Source: Paracoccus haematequi (lineage in GTDB: Bacteria; Pseudomonadota; Alphaproteobacteria; Rhodobacterales; Rhodobacteraceae). From it: DNA of 64,000 bases. The first letter of the stretch is position 1. Every line of letters starts with the position of its first letter. Shown here piece after piece: positions 50,244-59,488 of the stretch. Made by a program: the position numbers and the translations under genes. The DNA lies in NCBI GenBank assembly GCA_945881965.1, contig CAMCVS010000011.1, positions 34,962 to 98,961 on the forward strand, given 5' to 3'. The notes beneath the pieces were generated by a model. That model saw only the letters and a program-made list of their open reading frames with translations. It had not been told where the DNA came from and ran no database searches.

Positions 50244-50741
50244 ATGTCGGACCAGACCAGCAGCGACGCGCTTTTGTTCCTGACGGACGAACAGTTGCGG
50301 CAGGGGATCGAGGCGATGTTTTTTGCCTATCGCGGCTTTACCGCCGATCCGGACCGCATTCTGGCCACCATGGCCTATGGCCGCGCGCATCACCGGGCGG
50401 TGCATTTCATCAACCGCGCGCCGGGGACCACGGTGACGAACCTCTTGGTGATTCTGGGTGTGACCAAGCAATCGCTGAACCGGGTGCTGCGCAGCCTGAT
50501 CGAAGACGGTCTGGTCGAGGCGCGCGTCGGGTCCGCCGACAAGCGCGAGCGCAACCTGTATCTGACCGAAAAAGGTGCCGCACTGGAACGCAAGCTGTCG
50601 GATGCGCAAAGAAACCGCATGCGCGCCGCCTATCGCGCGGCAGGGCCGCAGGCCGTTGCCGGATTTCGCACCGTGCTGGAGGCGATGATGGATGGCGATT
50701 TGCGCCGCAGGCACCAGGCCTTGAAGGAGGGCAGCCCATGA
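50244..50741 (+). CDS. petP: MarR-family transcriptional regulator, PetP-like
   Basis: 165-aa winged-helix regulator. The helix-turn-helix and wing are in TTVTNLLVILGVTKQSLNRVLRSL and EARVGSADKRERNLYLTEKG (about residues 60-110). In Rhodobacter capsulatus the pair PetP (MarR type) and PetR (OmpR type) is required for cytochrome bc1 complex expression and growth. The same pairing, with an ATGA overlap to the response regulator, is seen here. Assignment as PetP rests on this order and is not certain. Confidence 0.75.
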   Translation: MSDQTSSDALLFLTDEQLRQGIEAMFFAYRGFTADPDRILATMAYGRAHHRAVHFINRAPGTTVTNLLVILGVTKQSLNRVLRSLIEDGLVEARVGSADKRERNLYLTEKGAALERKLSDAQRNRMRAAYRAAGPQAVAGFRTVLEAMMDGDLRRRHQALKEGSP

Positions 50742-51445
50742 GCGAGCCACAGCCGCATCTTCTGATCGTCGATGATGATGAACGCATCCGGGGCCTGTTG
50801 GCGAAATTCCTGATCCGCAACGGGTTTCTGGTGTCCACGGCGCGCGATGCAGCGCACGCGGGGCGGTTGCTGTTGGGGTTGGAGTTCGACCTTCTGGTGA
50901 TGGACGTGATGATGCCGGGCGAGGATGGCGTGACATTTACCCGGCGTTTGCGCGCGCGCAGCCGGGTGCCAATCCTGCTTTTGACCGCCAAGGGCGAAAC
51001 CGATGACCGTATCCGGGGCCTTGAGGCGGGGGCGGATGATTACCTGCCGAAACCGTTCGAACCCAAGGAACTGTTGCTGCGGATCAATTCGATCCTGCGC
51101 CGGATGCCCGAAGCGGTGCCGGTCGAAACCGGGCCCAAGGTGCTGCATCTGGGGCCCGTCCGCTATGACATCGCGCGCGCCGAATTGTGGCGCGGCGAGG
51201 TGCCAGTGCGGCTGACCGGGACCGAAGCGCAGTTGATGAAAATCTTTGCCGCCTTTCCGGGCGAGCCGCTGACCCGCGCGCGTCTGGTCGAGGATCTGGG
51301 CCGCCATGACGGTGAACATGCGGCGCAGGAACGCGCGGTGGATGTGCAGATCACCCGGTTGCGGCGCAAGATCGAGGCCGACCCCAAAAGCCCGCGTTAC
51401 CTGCAAACGGTGCGCGGCGCGGGGTATATGTTGGCCCCGGATTGA
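50738..51445 (+). CDS. petR: OmpR-family response regulator, PetR-like
   Basis: 235-aa two-component response regulator. The receiver domain (about 7-120) has D12-D14, phospho-acceptor D56 (LLVMDVMMPGEDG), T83 and K105 (LPKPFEPKELL). The C-terminal OmpR-type winged helix follows, with AVDVQITRLRRKIEADPKSPRYLQTVRGAGY. AAGGAGG precedes the ATG, which overlaps the petP stop. No histidine kinase gene is adjacent, as with petPR of R. capsulatus. Confidence 0.82.
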   Translation: MSEPQPHLLIVDDDERIRGLLAKFLIRNGFLVSTARDAAHAGRLLLGLEFDLLVMDVMMPGEDGVTFTRRLRARSRVPILLLTAKGETDDRIRGLEAGADDYLPKPFEPKELLLRINSILRRMPEAVPVETGPKVLHLGPVRYDIARAELWRGEVPVRLTGTEAQLMKIFAAFPGEPLTRARLVEDLGRHDGEHAAQERAVDVQITRLRRKIEADPKSPRYLQTVRGAGYMLAPD

Positions 51446-51465
51446 CCCTATGCGAAAGATGAGTT

Positions 51466-51486
51466 GACGGCGGGTTGCCGCCGGTC
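51466..51486 (+). terminator. Possible terminator after petR
   Basis: GACGGCGG (51466-51473) and CCGCCGGTC (51478-51486) pair around a short loop with one extra G. It lies 20 bases after the petR stop and 37 before the next start. Confidence 0.4.
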
Positions 51487-51523
51487 AGAGTGGCGCGGCA
51501 ACATATGCCAAAGGGGATTATTA

Positions 51524-52021
51524 ATGCGCTTTTTCCACATACTTGCCGCTGCCAGCTTGTTCGCTGCACCCGTCGCGGCGCCGGTCTCGGCACAGGGCCT
51601 GACGAAATGGGGTGCCTCTGATTACTGGGACGTGATGGTTGACGAAAGCCTTGGCAATGGCTGTCTCATTCAGGGCGAATTTGTGGACGGCTCGCTGGTC
51701 CGCATTGGTCTGGACCGAAACAAGGGCGTGGGTTACGTCACCGTGTTCAACGAGGCCTGGGGCGACATCGAAGAGGGCAAGCTGTATCCCATCAGCTTTA
51801 CCCTGGACCGCCAGAGTTTCGACGGCGAGGCGCGCGGCATCTATCTGAAAGAAGTGCCTGGGGCGGATATCGAATTCGACAATGTCGATTTCTTCATGTC
51901 GATTGCCGAACGTCAGACCATGACGATGTTCTATGACGGGTCCGAAGTGCTGTCGATCGACCTGACCGGCACGATGGCGGGGCTGGCGGCTGTGCTGGAA
52001 TGTCAGGAAGAACAGGGCTGA
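51524..52021 (+). CDS. Exported protein of unknown function
   Basis: A 165-aa protein with a clear signal peptide (ILAAASLFAAPVAAPVSAQG, cleavage near residue 24). The acidic mature domain has no motif I recognise; it contains two cysteines (GNGCLIQ and VLECQEE) that could form one disulfide, and a predicted beta-rich pattern. The ATG at 51524 has AAGGGG seven bases upstream. Homologues are plausible in Rhodobacterales but unnamed. It stands alone between petR and the amidohydrolase. Confidence 0.65.
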   Translation: MRFFHILAAASLFAAPVAAPVSAQGLTKWGASDYWDVMVDESLGNGCLIQGEFVDGSLVRIGLDRNKGVGYVTVFNEAWGDIEEGKLYPISFTLDRQSFDGEARGIYLKEVPGADIEFDNVDFFMSIAERQTMTMFYDGSEVLSIDLTGTMAGLAAVLECQEEQG

Positions 52022-52086
52022 TCCTGTTGCCATCGCGGCGCAAAGCGGGAAACATGGCGGCCTGAGGATCACACTGCGAGGCCACC

Positions 52087-53016
52087 ATGACCACTGCCCT
52101 CTACACCCACGATGATTGCGACGGCCACGTCACACCGATGGGCCATCCCGAACAGGTGGCGCGGGTGCAACGCATCCGCGCACGGCTGGCCGGGCCGGAA
52201 TTTGCCGCACTTGACCGGCGCGATTGCCCGCTGGGTTCTGACACCCAGATCGCGCTGTGCCACCCGCAAAGCTATATCGACGGCATCGTGGCCGCAGAAC
52301 CGTTGACAGGCACCCGCGCCTTGGACGCCGATACGCATATGTCGCCGGGATCGGTTGCGGCGGCGCGTCGTGCTGTGGGGGGTGCCGTGGCAGCGGTGGA
52401 TGCGGTGCTGGCAGGCGAGGTGCGGAACGCCTTCGTCGCCGCGCGCCCGCCCGGCCACCATGCGGAAACCGCGCTGGTGATGGGGTTCTGCCTGTTCGGC
52501 AATGTGGCGATTGCCGCGAAACATGCGATGACGGTGCATGGCCTGACCCGCGTCGCCGTGGTGGATTTCGACGTGCATCATGGCAATGGCACGCAAGATT
52601 TGCTGTGGAACGAGGCGCGCGCGCTGTTCTTTTCGTCGCACCAGATGCCGCTGTGGCCCGGCACGGGTGATCCGTCGGATCGCGGCGCACATGGGCAGGT
52701 GCATAACATCCCACTGCCGCCGCAGTCCGGTGGGGCCGAGATGCGCGCCGCCTATGCCGCCCGCGTGTTCCCGGTGATCGACGCCTTTGCGCCGGAATTG
52801 ATCCTGATTTCGGCCGGGTTCGATGCCCATGCAGCCGATCCGCTGGCGGAACTGAACTGGCAGACCGGGGATTTCATCTGGCTGACGCAGCAGGTGTGCG
52901 CGCTGGCCGCAAAGCACTGCGAGGGGCGTGTGGTGTCGGTGCTAGAGGGCGGCTATGACCTTGACGCACTGGCCGACAGTGCCGCCGCCCATGTGCAGGC
53001 CCTGATGGCGGGATGA
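52087..53016 (+). CDS. Histone deacetylase-family amidohydrolase (acetylpolyamine/acetoin-type)
   Basis: 309-aa zinc amidohydrolase of the arginase-deacetylase fold. Metal and catalytic residues are visible: H124-H125 in ARPPGHHAE, D160-x-D162-x-H164-H165 in VDFDVHHGNGT, and an aspartate in SAGFDAH, with the GGYDL tyrosine motif near the end. Bacterial members deacetylate polyamines or small amides; the substrate is not known here. A polyamine link is tempting given the transporter operons 3-17 kb away, but that is only context. Confidence 0.88.
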   Translation: MTTALYTHDDCDGHVTPMGHPEQVARVQRIRARLAGPEFAALDRRDCPLGSDTQIALCHPQSYIDGIVAAEPLTGTRALDADTHMSPGSVAAARRAVGGAVAAVDAVLAGEVRNAFVAARPPGHHAETALVMGFCLFGNVAIAAKHAMTVHGLTRVAVVDFDVHHGNGTQDLLWNEARALFFSSHQMPLWPGTGDPSDRGAHGQVHNIPLPPQSGGAEMRAAYAARVFPVIDAFAPELILISAGFDAHAADPLAELNWQTGDFIWLTQQVCALAAKHCEGRVVSVLEGGYDLDALADSAAAHVQALMAG

Positions 53017-53070
53017 ATTGCGCGCGACCCGCGTGGGCGCTAGGGTGACGCGCAACCAACGGAGACTGCC

Positions 53071-53313
53071 ATGACTGACATCCCCATCCCCGAGATGACC
53101 TTTGAACAGGCGATGGCCGATCTGGAACGCGTCGTGGCGCAGATGGAAAAGGGCGATGTCGCGCTGGAAAAATCCATCGACCTGTATGAACGCGGCGCAG
53201 CGCTGAAAAAGCACTGCGAGGATAAACTGCGCGCCGCCGAGGAACGGGTCAGCCAGTTGACCCTGTCGGCGGAGGGCGAAGTGACGGGGGCGGTGCCCTT
53301 CAATGCTGGATAA
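53071..53313 (+). CDS. xseB: Exodeoxyribonuclease VII small subunit
   Basis: 80-aa protein, usual length for XseB, which binds XseA to degrade single-stranded DNA. The core MTFEQAMADLERVVAQMEKGD and SIDLYERGAALKKHCEDKL are diagnostic. It overlaps ispA by 11 bases, the conserved xseB-ispA-dxs arrangement. xseA is not in the window. Confidence 0.94.
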   Translation: MTDIPIPEMTFEQAMADLERVVAQMEKGDVALEKSIDLYERGAALKKHCEDKLRAAEERVSQLTLSAEGEVTGAVPFNAG

Positions 53314-54169
53314 TCTGCGCGCCGGACTGCTGGCCGCGCGGGACCGGGCGGAAGGTGCGATCATTGCCGCGTTGACCGGGGCCGATCTGCCTGTGGCGGA
53401 CGCGATGCGTTACGCCGTGCAGGGCGGCAAGGGGTTGCGCGCGTTTCTGGTCATCGAATCCGCGCGGCTGCATCGGTTGGATGCGGTGGCCGATCCGGTG
53501 GCGGGCGCGATCGAGGCGATCCACGCCTATAGCCTGATCCACGATGACTTGCCCTGCATGGATGACGACGCGCTGCGGCGTGGCCTGCCCACGGTGCATG
53601 TGAAATGGGACGAGGCAACCGCCGTGCTTGCGGGCGATGCGCTGCAAAGCTTGGGATTTGCGCTGGTGCTGCGCGCCGATCTGCCTGCGGCAGCGCGCGC
53701 CGATCTGGCGCTGACGCTGGCCGATGCGGCGGGGATCGCGGGCATGGTCGGCGGGCAGGCGATGGATATCGCCGCCGAAACCGCGCCTGCGCCGCTGAGC
53801 CTGCCACAGATCGAGGCGTTGCAGGCCGGGAAAACCGGCGCACTGATCGCATGGTCAGCGGCGGCGGGCGCGCGGATGGCGGGAGCGGATGCCGCGCCGC
53901 TGCTGGATTACGGGCACGCCTTGGGCCGCGCGTTCCAGATCTGGGATGATGTGCTGGACGTGACCGGAGACGCCGCCGCCGTCGGCAAGGCCGTGGGCAA
54001 GGATGCCGCCGCCGGAAAGGCGACATTCGTGTCGCTGCTGGGGCTGGACGGGGCGAAACGCCGCGCCGGTGATCTGGTGCAACAGGCCTGTGACACACTA
54101 TCCTATTATGGCGGGACCGCCGAGAATTTGCGCGCGGCGGCCCGTTTCGTGATCGCGCGCAACACCTGA
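53303..54169 (+). CDS. ispA: Farnesyl diphosphate synthase (geranyltranstransferase)
   Basis: 288-aa trans-prenyltransferase making farnesyl diphosphate. The first aspartate-rich motif is [11 protein letters not shown] near residue 80-88 and the second is [23 protein letters not shown] is the substrate-binding segment. It overlaps xseB and precedes dxs by 13 bases. The product feeds quinone, undecaprenyl and carotenoid synthesis, including the carrier recycled by UppP. Confidence 0.95.
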   Translation: MLDNLRAGLLAARDRAEGAIIAALTGADLPVADAMRYAVQGGKGLRAFLVIESARLHRLDAVADPVAGAIEAIHAYSLIHDDLPCMDDDALRRGLPTVHVKWDEATAVLAGDALQSLGFALVLRADLPAAARADLALTLADAAGIAGMVGGQAMDIAAETAPAPLSLPQIEALQAGKTGALIAWSAAAGARMAGADAAPLLDYGHALGRAFQIWDDVLDVTGDAAAVGKAVGKDAAAGKATFVSLLGLDGAKRRAGDLVQQACDTLSYYGGTAENLRAAARFVIARNT

Positions 54170-54182
54170 CAGAAGGCCCGCG

Positions 54183-56108
54183 ATGAGCCAGCCCCCGATC
54201 ACCCCGACGCTGGACCGCGTCCAATCCCCCGCCGATCTGCGCGTGATGACGGACGGCGAATTGCGCCGTGTCGCCGACGAATTGCGCGCGGAAACCATCA
54301 GCGCGGTATCCGTCACCGGCGGGCATCTGGGGGCGGGGCTGGGGGTGGTCGAGTTGACCGTGGCGCTGCATGCGGTGTTCGACACGCCACGCGACAAGCT
54401 GATCTGGGATGTGGGCCATCAGGCCTATCCGCATAAAATCCTCACCGGGCGGCGCGCGCGTATCCGCACCTTGCGGCAGAAGGACGGGCTGTCGGGGTTC
54501 ACCAAACGGTCGGAATCCGTTTATGATCCGTTCGGGGCGGCGCATAGCAGCACGTCGATCAGCGCCGCATTGGGGTTCGCGGTGGCGCGCGATCTGGGCG
54601 GGGCCTGTGACGGCGGTCTGGGCGATGCGATTGCGGTGATCGGCGATGGCGCGATGAGTGCCGGCATGGCGTTCGAGGCGATGAACAACGCCGGCCACCT
54701 GAAGAAACGCCTGTTCGTGGTGCTGAACGACAATGAAATGTCGATTGCGCCGCCGGTGGGTGCGCTGTCTTCGTATCTCAGCCTGCTCTACGCCGGGGCC
54801 CCGTTCCAGGACCTGAAAGCGGCGGCCAAAGGCGCAGTCAGTTTCCTGCCCGAACCCTTCCGCGAGGGCGCGAAACGCGCCAAGGATCTGATCAAGGGGA
54901 TGGCGGTCGGTGGCACCCTGTTCGAGGCGCTGGGGTTTTCCTATGTCGGTCCCATCGACGGGCATGACATGGACCAGCTTTTGCCCGTGCTGCGCACCGT
55001 CCGTGCGCGCGCCACCGGGCCGATGCTGATCCATGTCATCACGCAAAAGGGCAAAGGTTACGCCCCCGCCGAGCGCGCCCGCGACAAGGGGCATGCGACG
55101 GCGAAATTCGACGTGCCGACCGGAGAACAGGCCAAGGCCCCGTCGAATGCGCCGAGCTATACCGCCGTCTTTGGCCGCACCCTCACCGCTTTGGCCGCCG
55201 ACGATCCGCGCATTGTGGCGGTGACGGCGGCGATGCCGGATGGCACGGGGCTGGGCCTGTTTGCCGAACGCTATCCGTCGCGCTGTTTCGACGTGGGCAT
55301 CGCCGAACAGCATGGCGTCACCTTTGCGGCGGGGCTTGCCGCCGCCGGGATGCGGCCGTTCTGCGCGATGTATTCCACCTTCCTGCAACGCGGCTATGAT
55401 CAGGTCGTGCATGACGTGGCGATCCAACGCCTGCCCGTGCGGTTCGCCATCGACCGCGCCGGTCTGGTGGGGGCCGATGGTGCGACCCATGCCGGGGCCT
55501 TCGACGTAGCCTTTCTGGCCAATCTGCCCGGCATGGTCGTGATGGCCGCCGCCGATGAGGCCGAGCTGATGCATATGGTGGCGACGGCGGCGGCGCATGA
55601 CGCAGGCCCCATCGCCTTCCGCTATCCGCGTGGCGATGGCATGGGCGTGGATATGCCGGATCGGGGCACGCCTTTGGACATCGGGAAGGGTCGCATGATC
55701 CGCCAAGGCGCGGGCGTGGCGATCCTGTCCTTTGGCACCCGTCTGGGCGAGGTGCTGCGCGCCGCCGATGCGCTGGCGGACCGTGGGATCACGCCCACCG
55801 TCGCTGACGCCCGTTTCGCCAAACCGCTGGACCGCGAGATGATCCTTGATCTGGCCGCGACGCATGACGCCCTGATCACCATCGAGGAAGGCGCAATCGG
55901 CGGGTTCGGCAGTCATGTCGCGCAACTGCTTGCGGACGAGGGCGTGTTCGACACTGGCCTGCGGTTCCGGTCCATGGTGCTGCCCGACACGTTCATCGAC
56001 CACGCCAGCCCCGACGACATGTACCGCGCCGCAGGTCTGCAAGCGGCGCAGATCGAGGCTAAGGTGCTGGAGGTGCTGGGGGTCAAGATGCTGGGGTTAA
56101 GGGCCTGA
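54183..56108 (+). CDS. dxs: 1-deoxy-D-xylulose-5-phosphate synthase
   Basis: First enzyme of the MEP isoprenoid pathway, thiamine-diphosphate dependent, 641 aa. H48 ([10 protein letters not shown]), the ThDP/Mg motif [18 protein letters not shown] (residues 154-171), and the central catalytic glutamate in [14 protein letters not shown] are visible. The C-terminal transketolase domain ends with [19 protein letters not shown]. It is the last gene of xseB-ispA-dxs and its stop codon lies in a terminator stem. Confidence 0.97.
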   Translation: MSQPPITPTLDRVQSPADLRVMTDGELRRVADELRAETISAVSVTGGHLGAGLGVVELTVALHAVFDTPRDKLIWDVGHQAYPHKILTGRRARIRTLRQKDGLSGFTKRSESVYDPFGAAHSSTSISAALGFAVARDLGGACDGGLGDAIAVIGDGAMSAGMAFEAMNNAGHLKKRLFVVLNDNEMSIAPPVGALSSYLSLLYAGAPFQDLKAAAKGAVSFLPEPFREGAKRAKDLIKGMAVGGTLFEALGFSYVGPIDGHDMDQLLPVLRTVRARATGPMLIHVITQKGKGYAPAERARDKGHATAKFDVPTGEQAKAPSNAPSYTAVFGRTLTALAADDPRIVAVTAAMPDGTGLGLFAERYPSRCFDVGIAEQHGVTFAAGLAAAGMRPFCAMYSTFLQRGYDQVVHDVAIQRLPVRFAIDRAGLVGADGATHAGAFDVAFLANLPGMVVMAAADEAELMHMVATAAAHDAGPIAFRYPRGDGMGVDMPDRGTPLDIGKGRMIRQGAGVAILSFGTRLGEVLRAADALADRGITPTVADARFAKPLDREMILDLAATHDALITIEEGAIGGFGSHVAQLLADEGVFDTGLRFRSMVLPDTFIDHASPDDMYRAAGLQAAQIEAKVLEVLGVKMLGLRA

Positions 56109-56132
56109 ACCGAGGGTTGTTCGGCCTTTGTG
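56102..56132 (+). terminator. Rho-independent-like terminator of dxs
   Basis: GGCCTGAAC (56102-56110) pairs with GTTCGGCC (56119-56126) with one bulged base; TTTGTG follows and then more T residues. The stem overlaps the dxs stop codon. Confidence 0.6.
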
Positions 56133-56165
56133 TTTGGTTATGGTGTGGCCTGAAAGAGGTGGCGC

Positions 56166-57095
56166 ATGGCTATACCTGATTATGAAACCTTGATGCTCAC
56201 GGTACTGCGCGCCTTTGACGACGGTGCTACAAGCGTCAAGGAATGCTTGCCAACAATACAGGCGGCCTATGTCATTTCTGATGCCGAGGCTGCAGAGCTT
56301 TTGCCGTCCGGCACCACAACGGTTCTGTCCAGCCGCGCACACTGGGCGCGGACCTATTTGGCCAAGGCTGGTTTGCTGTATTCACCCAAGCGTGGGCGGC
56401 ATCAAATTACCGAGAAGGGCAGGGCTATATTGGCCAAATCGCCTGATCGACTGGACAACGAGTTCTTGCGGCGCGAGTTTTCTGACTTTGATGCGTGGAT
56501 TGCCAACGCGCGCCGCACCGGTCGCGATGAGTTGGTAAATATACACCGCGATGCAGAACAGACCCCCTCGGTCAGCCCAGAAGAGGCGATAACCAAAGCC
56601 GCCAGCGAGATCGAAGCCGAGTTGCGCGATGAACTTTTGTCCCTCATTCGCGCGATGGACCCTATCGCCTTTGAACGCCTTGTTCTGCGCCTGCTTGAGG
56701 CGATGGGCTATGGCGCAGGCAGTCTGGGGTCGCGCATGACGACCAAGGCGACGGGCGACGGTGGTATTGATGGCATCATTCATGAGGACGCCTTGGGTCT
56801 GGATGCTGTCTACATACAGGCCAAGCGATATGCCCCTGACTCGAAAGTAGGACGCCCCGCCTTGCAACAATTCGTCGGCAGTTTGACCGGCGAAGGCGCG
56901 ACCAAAGGGGTTTTTGTGACCACGTCGTCCTTTTCCGCAGAGGCGCGTGATTTCCTGACCCGCGTCCAGCATCGGATCGTGTTGATCGACGGCAACGAGT
57001 TTGCCCGGTTGATGATCCGGCACAATGTCGGGGTGCGCGTGATGCAAACCATTCACATCAAGGCGGTGGACGAGAACACCTTTGCCGACATCTGA
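56166..57095 (+). CDS. mrr: Mrr-type restriction endonuclease (type IV, methylation-dependent)
   Basis: 309-aa protein like E. coli Mrr, a nuclease that cuts modified foreign DNA. The N-terminal winged-helix Mrr_N domain (about 1-95) includes LLYSPKRGRHQITEKGRAIL. The C-terminal PD-(D/E)xK-like domain includes E170 (FERLVLRLLEAMGYG), the GDGGIDG motif with D198/D202 and Q218-A-K220. Codons such as ATA, GTA and ACA are more frequent than in neighbours, suggesting acquisition by transfer. GAGG lies seven bases before the ATG. No methylase is adjacent, as expected for type IV. Confidence 0.88.
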   Translation: MAIPDYETLMLTVLRAFDDGATSVKECLPTIQAAYVISDAEAAELLPSGTTTVLSSRAHWARTYLAKAGLLYSPKRGRHQITEKGRAILAKSPDRLDNEFLRREFSDFDAWIANARRTGRDELVNIHRDAEQTPSVSPEEAITKAASEIEAELRDELLSLIRAMDPIAFERLVLRLLEAMGYGAGSLGSRMTTKATGDGGIDGIIHEDALGLDAVYIQAKRYAPDSKVGRPALQQFVGSLTGEGATKGVFVTTSSFSAEARDFLTRVQHRIVLIDGNEFARLMIRHNVGVRVMQTIHIKAVDENTFADI

Positions 57096-57155
57096 GCCCT
57101 TTGCCCACCCCCATAACCCTGTTATCCTGATATCATCGGGATATGGAGGTGCCGC

Positions 57156-57353
57156 ATGGCCAAGAAAGACAAGAAACCCAAGGTCGAGGAAATCGCCCCG
57201 CCGTCGCTGGCGGATCGTGCGCCCAAGGTGCCGGTCGCGTTGCGCTTTGATGGCGATCTGTTGGCGCGGATTGATGCGGTGGCGGTCAAGCGGGGGATGA
57301 GCCGCAACGCGCTGATTTCGTATTGGTGTTCGCGCGCGCTTGAGGCCGAATGA
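57156..57353 (+). CDS. Small ribbon-helix-helix-like protein
   Basis: A 65-aa basic protein. After a Lys-rich start, KVPVALRFDGDLLARIDAVAVKRGMSRNALISYWCSRALE fits the strand-helix-helix pattern of Arc/MetJ-type DNA-binding proteins (VALRF strand, then two helices with an SRNALI turn). It has a strong GGAGG site. It lies 60 bases after mrr and could be an autoregulator or an antitoxin-like protein, but no toxin ORF is beside it. Confidence 0.6.
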   Translation: MAKKDKKPKVEEIAPPSLADRAPKVPVALRFDGDLLARIDAVAVKRGMSRNALISYWCSRALEAE

Positions 57354-58535
57354 TCAGACGCCCACGCTGAGGATCGCCTGTGCCAGAACCGGCACGGTGG
57401 CGGTATTCAGTCCGGCGATGTTCATCCGGCTGTCCGATATCATATAGATCGCATGCTCATCGCGCAGGCGCTGCACCACCTCGGGTGTGGTGCCAAGGCG
57501 CGAAAACATGCCGCGATGGTGGGCCAGGAAATCAAAGCGGTCGGAATTGGTGCGCTGGCGCAGTTCTTCGGCCAGTTGCACCCGCAAGCCCAGCATCGAC
57601 TGGCGCACCTCTTCGAGTTCCGTCTCCCACATCGCGCGCAGGTCGGGCGTGGTCAGTATCATGGTGACCAGCCGCGCGCCGTGATCCGGCGGGAAGGAGA
57701 AATTCATCCGGTTCAGTGCGGTCATCACGCCTTGGGCCAAGGCGGTGCCGCCCTGATGCGACACGCCCATCAGGATGCCGGTGCGTTCGCGGTAGATGCC
57801 GAAATTCTTGGAACAGGACGCGGCAATCAGACATTCCGGGGCGCGGGCGGCAATCATGCGGGTGGCGGCGGCGTCCGCCTCCAGCCCGTCGCCAAAGCCC
57901 TGATAGGCAAGGTCCACCAGCGGCAGTGCGCCCGTGGCCAGCACGGCGTCAATGATCGCACCCCATTCGGCCAGCGTCGGGTTCGCGCCGGTGGGGTTGT
58001 GGCAGCAGCCATGCAGCAGCACCACGTCACCGGGGCCCGCCTGCGCCAGATCGGTCAGCAGGCCGCCCATGTCCACGCCGCGCGTGGTGGCATCGAAATA
58101 GCGGTAATCGACACGGGTCAGCCCCATATAGGCGATCATCGCGGCATGGTTCGGCCAGCTTGGGTCCGACACAAAGATGCGCGCATCCGGATTGGCCATC
58201 TTGATCAGTTCCAGCGCACCACGCACCGCCCCGGTGCCCCCCGGCGTGCCAACGGCGGCGACAGCGGCACGCGGCACCGCGTCGCCCAGCACCAGCGCAA
58301 TCATCGCATCGGCAAAGGCGGGTTCACCCGCCAGCGCGGTATAGACCTTGGTCGTCTCGGCCTGCCACAACTGCTGTTCTGCCAGCTTGACCGCGCGCAT
58401 GACCGGCGTCAGGCCGGTGGCATCTTTATAGACGCCGACACCCAGATCAACCTTGCCCGGACGCGGATCGGCGCGGAACGCCTGCGCGGTCAGCATGATC
58501 TTGTCCACGGGTTGTTCGGTCAGGCGTTCAAACAT
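57354..58535 (-). CDS. Aromatic/aspartate aminotransferase (class I, TyrB/AspC-like)
   Basis: 393-aa PLP enzyme transferring amino groups between aromatic amino acids or aspartate and 2-oxoglutarate. Features are VDLGVGVYKDATGLTPVMRAV, LLHGCCHNPTGANPT with the conserved asparagine, and the PLP-lysine in ASCSKNFGIYRERTG. The C-terminal substrate arginine is in ISDSRMNIAGL. Two ATGs (58538, 58535) are possible; GGAG spacing favours 58535. It starts at the sseA stop, so the two are likely co-transcribed. Confidence 0.92.
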   Translation of the reverse strand: MFERLTEQPVDKIMLTAQAFRADPRPGKVDLGVGVYKDATGLTPVMRAVKLAEQQLWQAETTKVYTALAGEPAFADAMIALVLGDAVPRAAVAAVGTPGGTGAVRGALELIKMANPDARIFVSDPSWPNHAAMIAYMGLTRVDYRYFDATTRGVDMGGLLTDLAQAGPGDVVLLHGCCHNPTGANPTLAEWGAIIDAVLATGALPLVDLAYQGFGDGLEADAAATRMIAARAPECLIAASCSKNFGIYRERTGILMGVSHQGGTALAQGVMTALNRMNFSFPPDHGARLVTMILTTPDLRAMWETELEEVRQSMLGLRVQLAEELRQRTNSDRFDFLAHHRGMFSRLGTTPEVVQRLRDEHAIYMISDSRMNIAGLNTATVPVLAQAILSVGV

Positions 58536-59392
58536 CATGCGTCTCCGGTGGCGATGGGCAGGGTGGGAAATGCGCCCCATTCGGCCCATGACCCGTCATA
58601 CAGCGCATGGTCGGTCTTGCCGATCCGTTCGAGCGCGAGGTTGATGATGGCCGCCGTCACGCCGGACCCGCAGGTGGTGATCGCGGGCTTGGTCAGATCG
58701 ACGCCCGCCGCCGCCAATGTGACGCGCAGCGCGTCAGGCGATCGCAGGGTGCCGTCGGGGTTCATCAGCGTGGCGAAAGGAACGCTGGTCGATTTCGGGA
58801 TATGGCCACGGCGCAGACCGGGACGGGGTTCGTCCACTTCGCCGCGGAACCGCGGCGCGGACCGGGCATCGAGGATGGCGTGATCACCCAGTTTCGATGC
58901 GGCGGCGACCTGTGTCACATCCTTGACCATCTGGTTCTGGCGGCGCACCGTCATGTGGCGGTCGCGGATCAGGGGGGGCATGTCTTCGACGTCACGCCCC
59001 TCTGCCAGCCATTTTGGCAGGCCACCGTCAAGGACCGCGATATCCATCTGCCCCATCATGCGGAACAACCACCAGACGCGCGGCGCGGAATAGATGCCCT
59101 GCGCGTCATAGACCACGACCTGATGGCCGTCACCCACGCCAAGCGCCCGCATCCGCGACAGGAATTTCTCGACTGGTGGGGCCATATGCGGTAGGTCAGA
59201 CCGCAGGTCGCTGATCTCGTCGATGTCAAAAAACCGCGCGCCGGGGATGTGGCAGGCGTCATATTCGGCGCGGGGATCGCGGCCACTGCCGGGCAGGAAA
59301 AACGTCGCATCCAGAATCCGCAGATCGGGGTCGCGCAGATGGGCGGCCAGCCATTCGGTCGATACCAGCGTTTTCGGATCATCCCCGGTCAT
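58535..59392 (-). CDS. sseA: 3-mercaptopyruvate sulfurtransferase
   Basis: Two-domain rhodanese-family enzyme (285 aa) transferring sulfur from 3-mercaptopyruvate to thiols or cyanide. The N-terminal domain is inactive-type; the active loop CGSGVTA with C241 (TTCGSGVTAAI) is in the second domain, the CG[ST]GVT signature that separates MST from thiosulfate sulfurtransferases. An AGGAG site about seven bases upstream of the ATG is partly inside a hairpin. Its end abuts the aminotransferase start; cysteine transamination there could supply mercaptopyruvate. Confidence 0.93.
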   Translation of the reverse strand: MTGDDPKTLVSTEWLAAHLRDPDLRILDATFFLPGSGRDPRAEYDACHIPGARFFDIDEISDLRSDLPHMAPPVEKFLSRMRALGVGDGHQVVVYDAQGIYSAPRVWWLFRMMGQMDIAVLDGGLPKWLAEGRDVEDMPPLIRDRHMTVRRQNQMVKDVTQVAAASKLGDHAILDARSAPRFRGEVDEPRPGLRRGHIPKSTSVPFATLMNPDGTLRSPDALRVTLAAAGVDLTKPAITTCGSGVTAAIINLALERIGKTDHALYDGSWAEWGAFPTLPIATGDA

Positions 59393-59401
59393 GCGCGCGC
59401 T

Positions 59402-59421
59402 CCTGATGTTGTCGCATCAGG
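59402..59421 (-). promoter_or_regulatory. Hairpin overlapping the sseA ribosome-binding site
   Basis: On the minus strand CCTGATG, six bases and CATCAGG form a perfect 7-bp stem. Its 3' arm overlaps the AGG of the AGGAG ribosome site of sseA (59404-59400). It could limit translation, or could be the terminator of the small gene upstream. Confidence 0.35.
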
Positions 59422-59488
59422 GTTACAGGCGCGGATTGGCGTGGGCAAGAGCGGGCATCTGACGGATCACACGCCCGTCCCGCTGTCG

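Noticed and set aside
53451..56042. 863-codon minus-strand open frame opposite ispA and dxs
   Set aside because: Antisense to two clearly recognised genes; low-complexity His/Arg/Gly product.
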